DNA of 12,955 bases from positions 1 to 12,955 of the forward strand of contig JAFWKB010000007.1 of NCBI GenBank assembly GCA_017511405.1, written 5' to 3'. The position numbers and the translations under genes were made by a program. The stretch is from Candidatus Saccharimonadota bacterium. GTDB taxonomy: Bacteria > Patescibacteriota > Saccharimonadia > Saccharimonadales > Saccharimonadaceae. This document shows, piece after piece, positions 12,937 to 12,955 of this stretch. Position 1 is the first letter of the stretch; every line of letters begins with the position of its first letter. A model generated the notes under the pieces. The model saw only the letters and a program-made list of their open reading frames with translations, did no database searches and was not told where the DNA came from.

Positions 12937-12955
12937 TCGTAATCTTCGGTCGTGG

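Noticed and set aside
1..12955. CRISPR array, transposase, insertion sequence or prophage
   Set aside because: No spaced repeat series, no inverted-repeat-flanked element and no recombinase, transposase or phage gene was seen on either strand.

Overview
The window looks like a chromosomal segment of a Candidatus Saccharibacteria (TM7) or closely related Patescibacteria genome. Four things point there: a membrane-anchored OppA-type binding protein directly after secG, a shortened UvrC, a run of surface proteins built from DUF916/WxL-like beta-sandwich domains, and a C-terminal PDTGG-plus-membrane-segment tail of a kind I associate with this group. All of this is from memory of the families, not from a search. 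The genes read cleanly in the standard bacterial code; stop codons are seven TAA, two TAG and no TGA. Nearly everything lies on the minus strand; only a tRNA-Leu is on the plus strand.

Region 1-510 holds a small minus-strand tRNA operon: a strong promoter (420-448), tRNA-Val(GAC), an odd structured spacer that begins with an 18-nt copy of the tRNA-Lys 5' end, then tRNA-Lys(TTT) and a terminator near 92-113. A second hairpin terminator (465-503) separates it from the surface locus.

Region 516-6089 is a six-gene cell-surface locus. In transcription order it has a WxL-like secreted protein (6028-5309), a DUF916-like membrane protein that lacks a signal peptide (5307-4450), a second WxL-like secreted protein (4352-3684), two more DUF916-like membrane proteins (3590-2613 and 2607-1660), and a surface protein with a PDTGG motif and C-terminal membrane anchor (1592-516). 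The first and third genes have near-identical promoters (TTGACT, 17 nt, TAAAAT). A hairpin terminator follows the third gene, and a weaker promoter that overlaps this terminator can drive the last three. I infer a surface or adhesion assembly comparable to the WxL/WxLIP loci of Firmicutes.

Region 6209-9445 is one large MacB-topology ABC transporter gene (ATPase, one membrane segment, about 630 extracellular residues, three more membrane segments). Its promoter is divergent from that of the plus-strand tRNA-Leu(GAG) at 9508-9597.

Region 9661-12955 is a housekeeping run on the minus strand: uvrC, secG, and a membrane-anchored solute-binding protein coupled to secG by a TAA-T-ATG junction. Both uvrC and secG carry a perfect TATAAT exactly 9 nt before the ATG, which suggests leaderless or nearly leaderless mRNAs. 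The UvrC has no cysteine at all and lacks the C-terminal helix-hairpin-helix domain.
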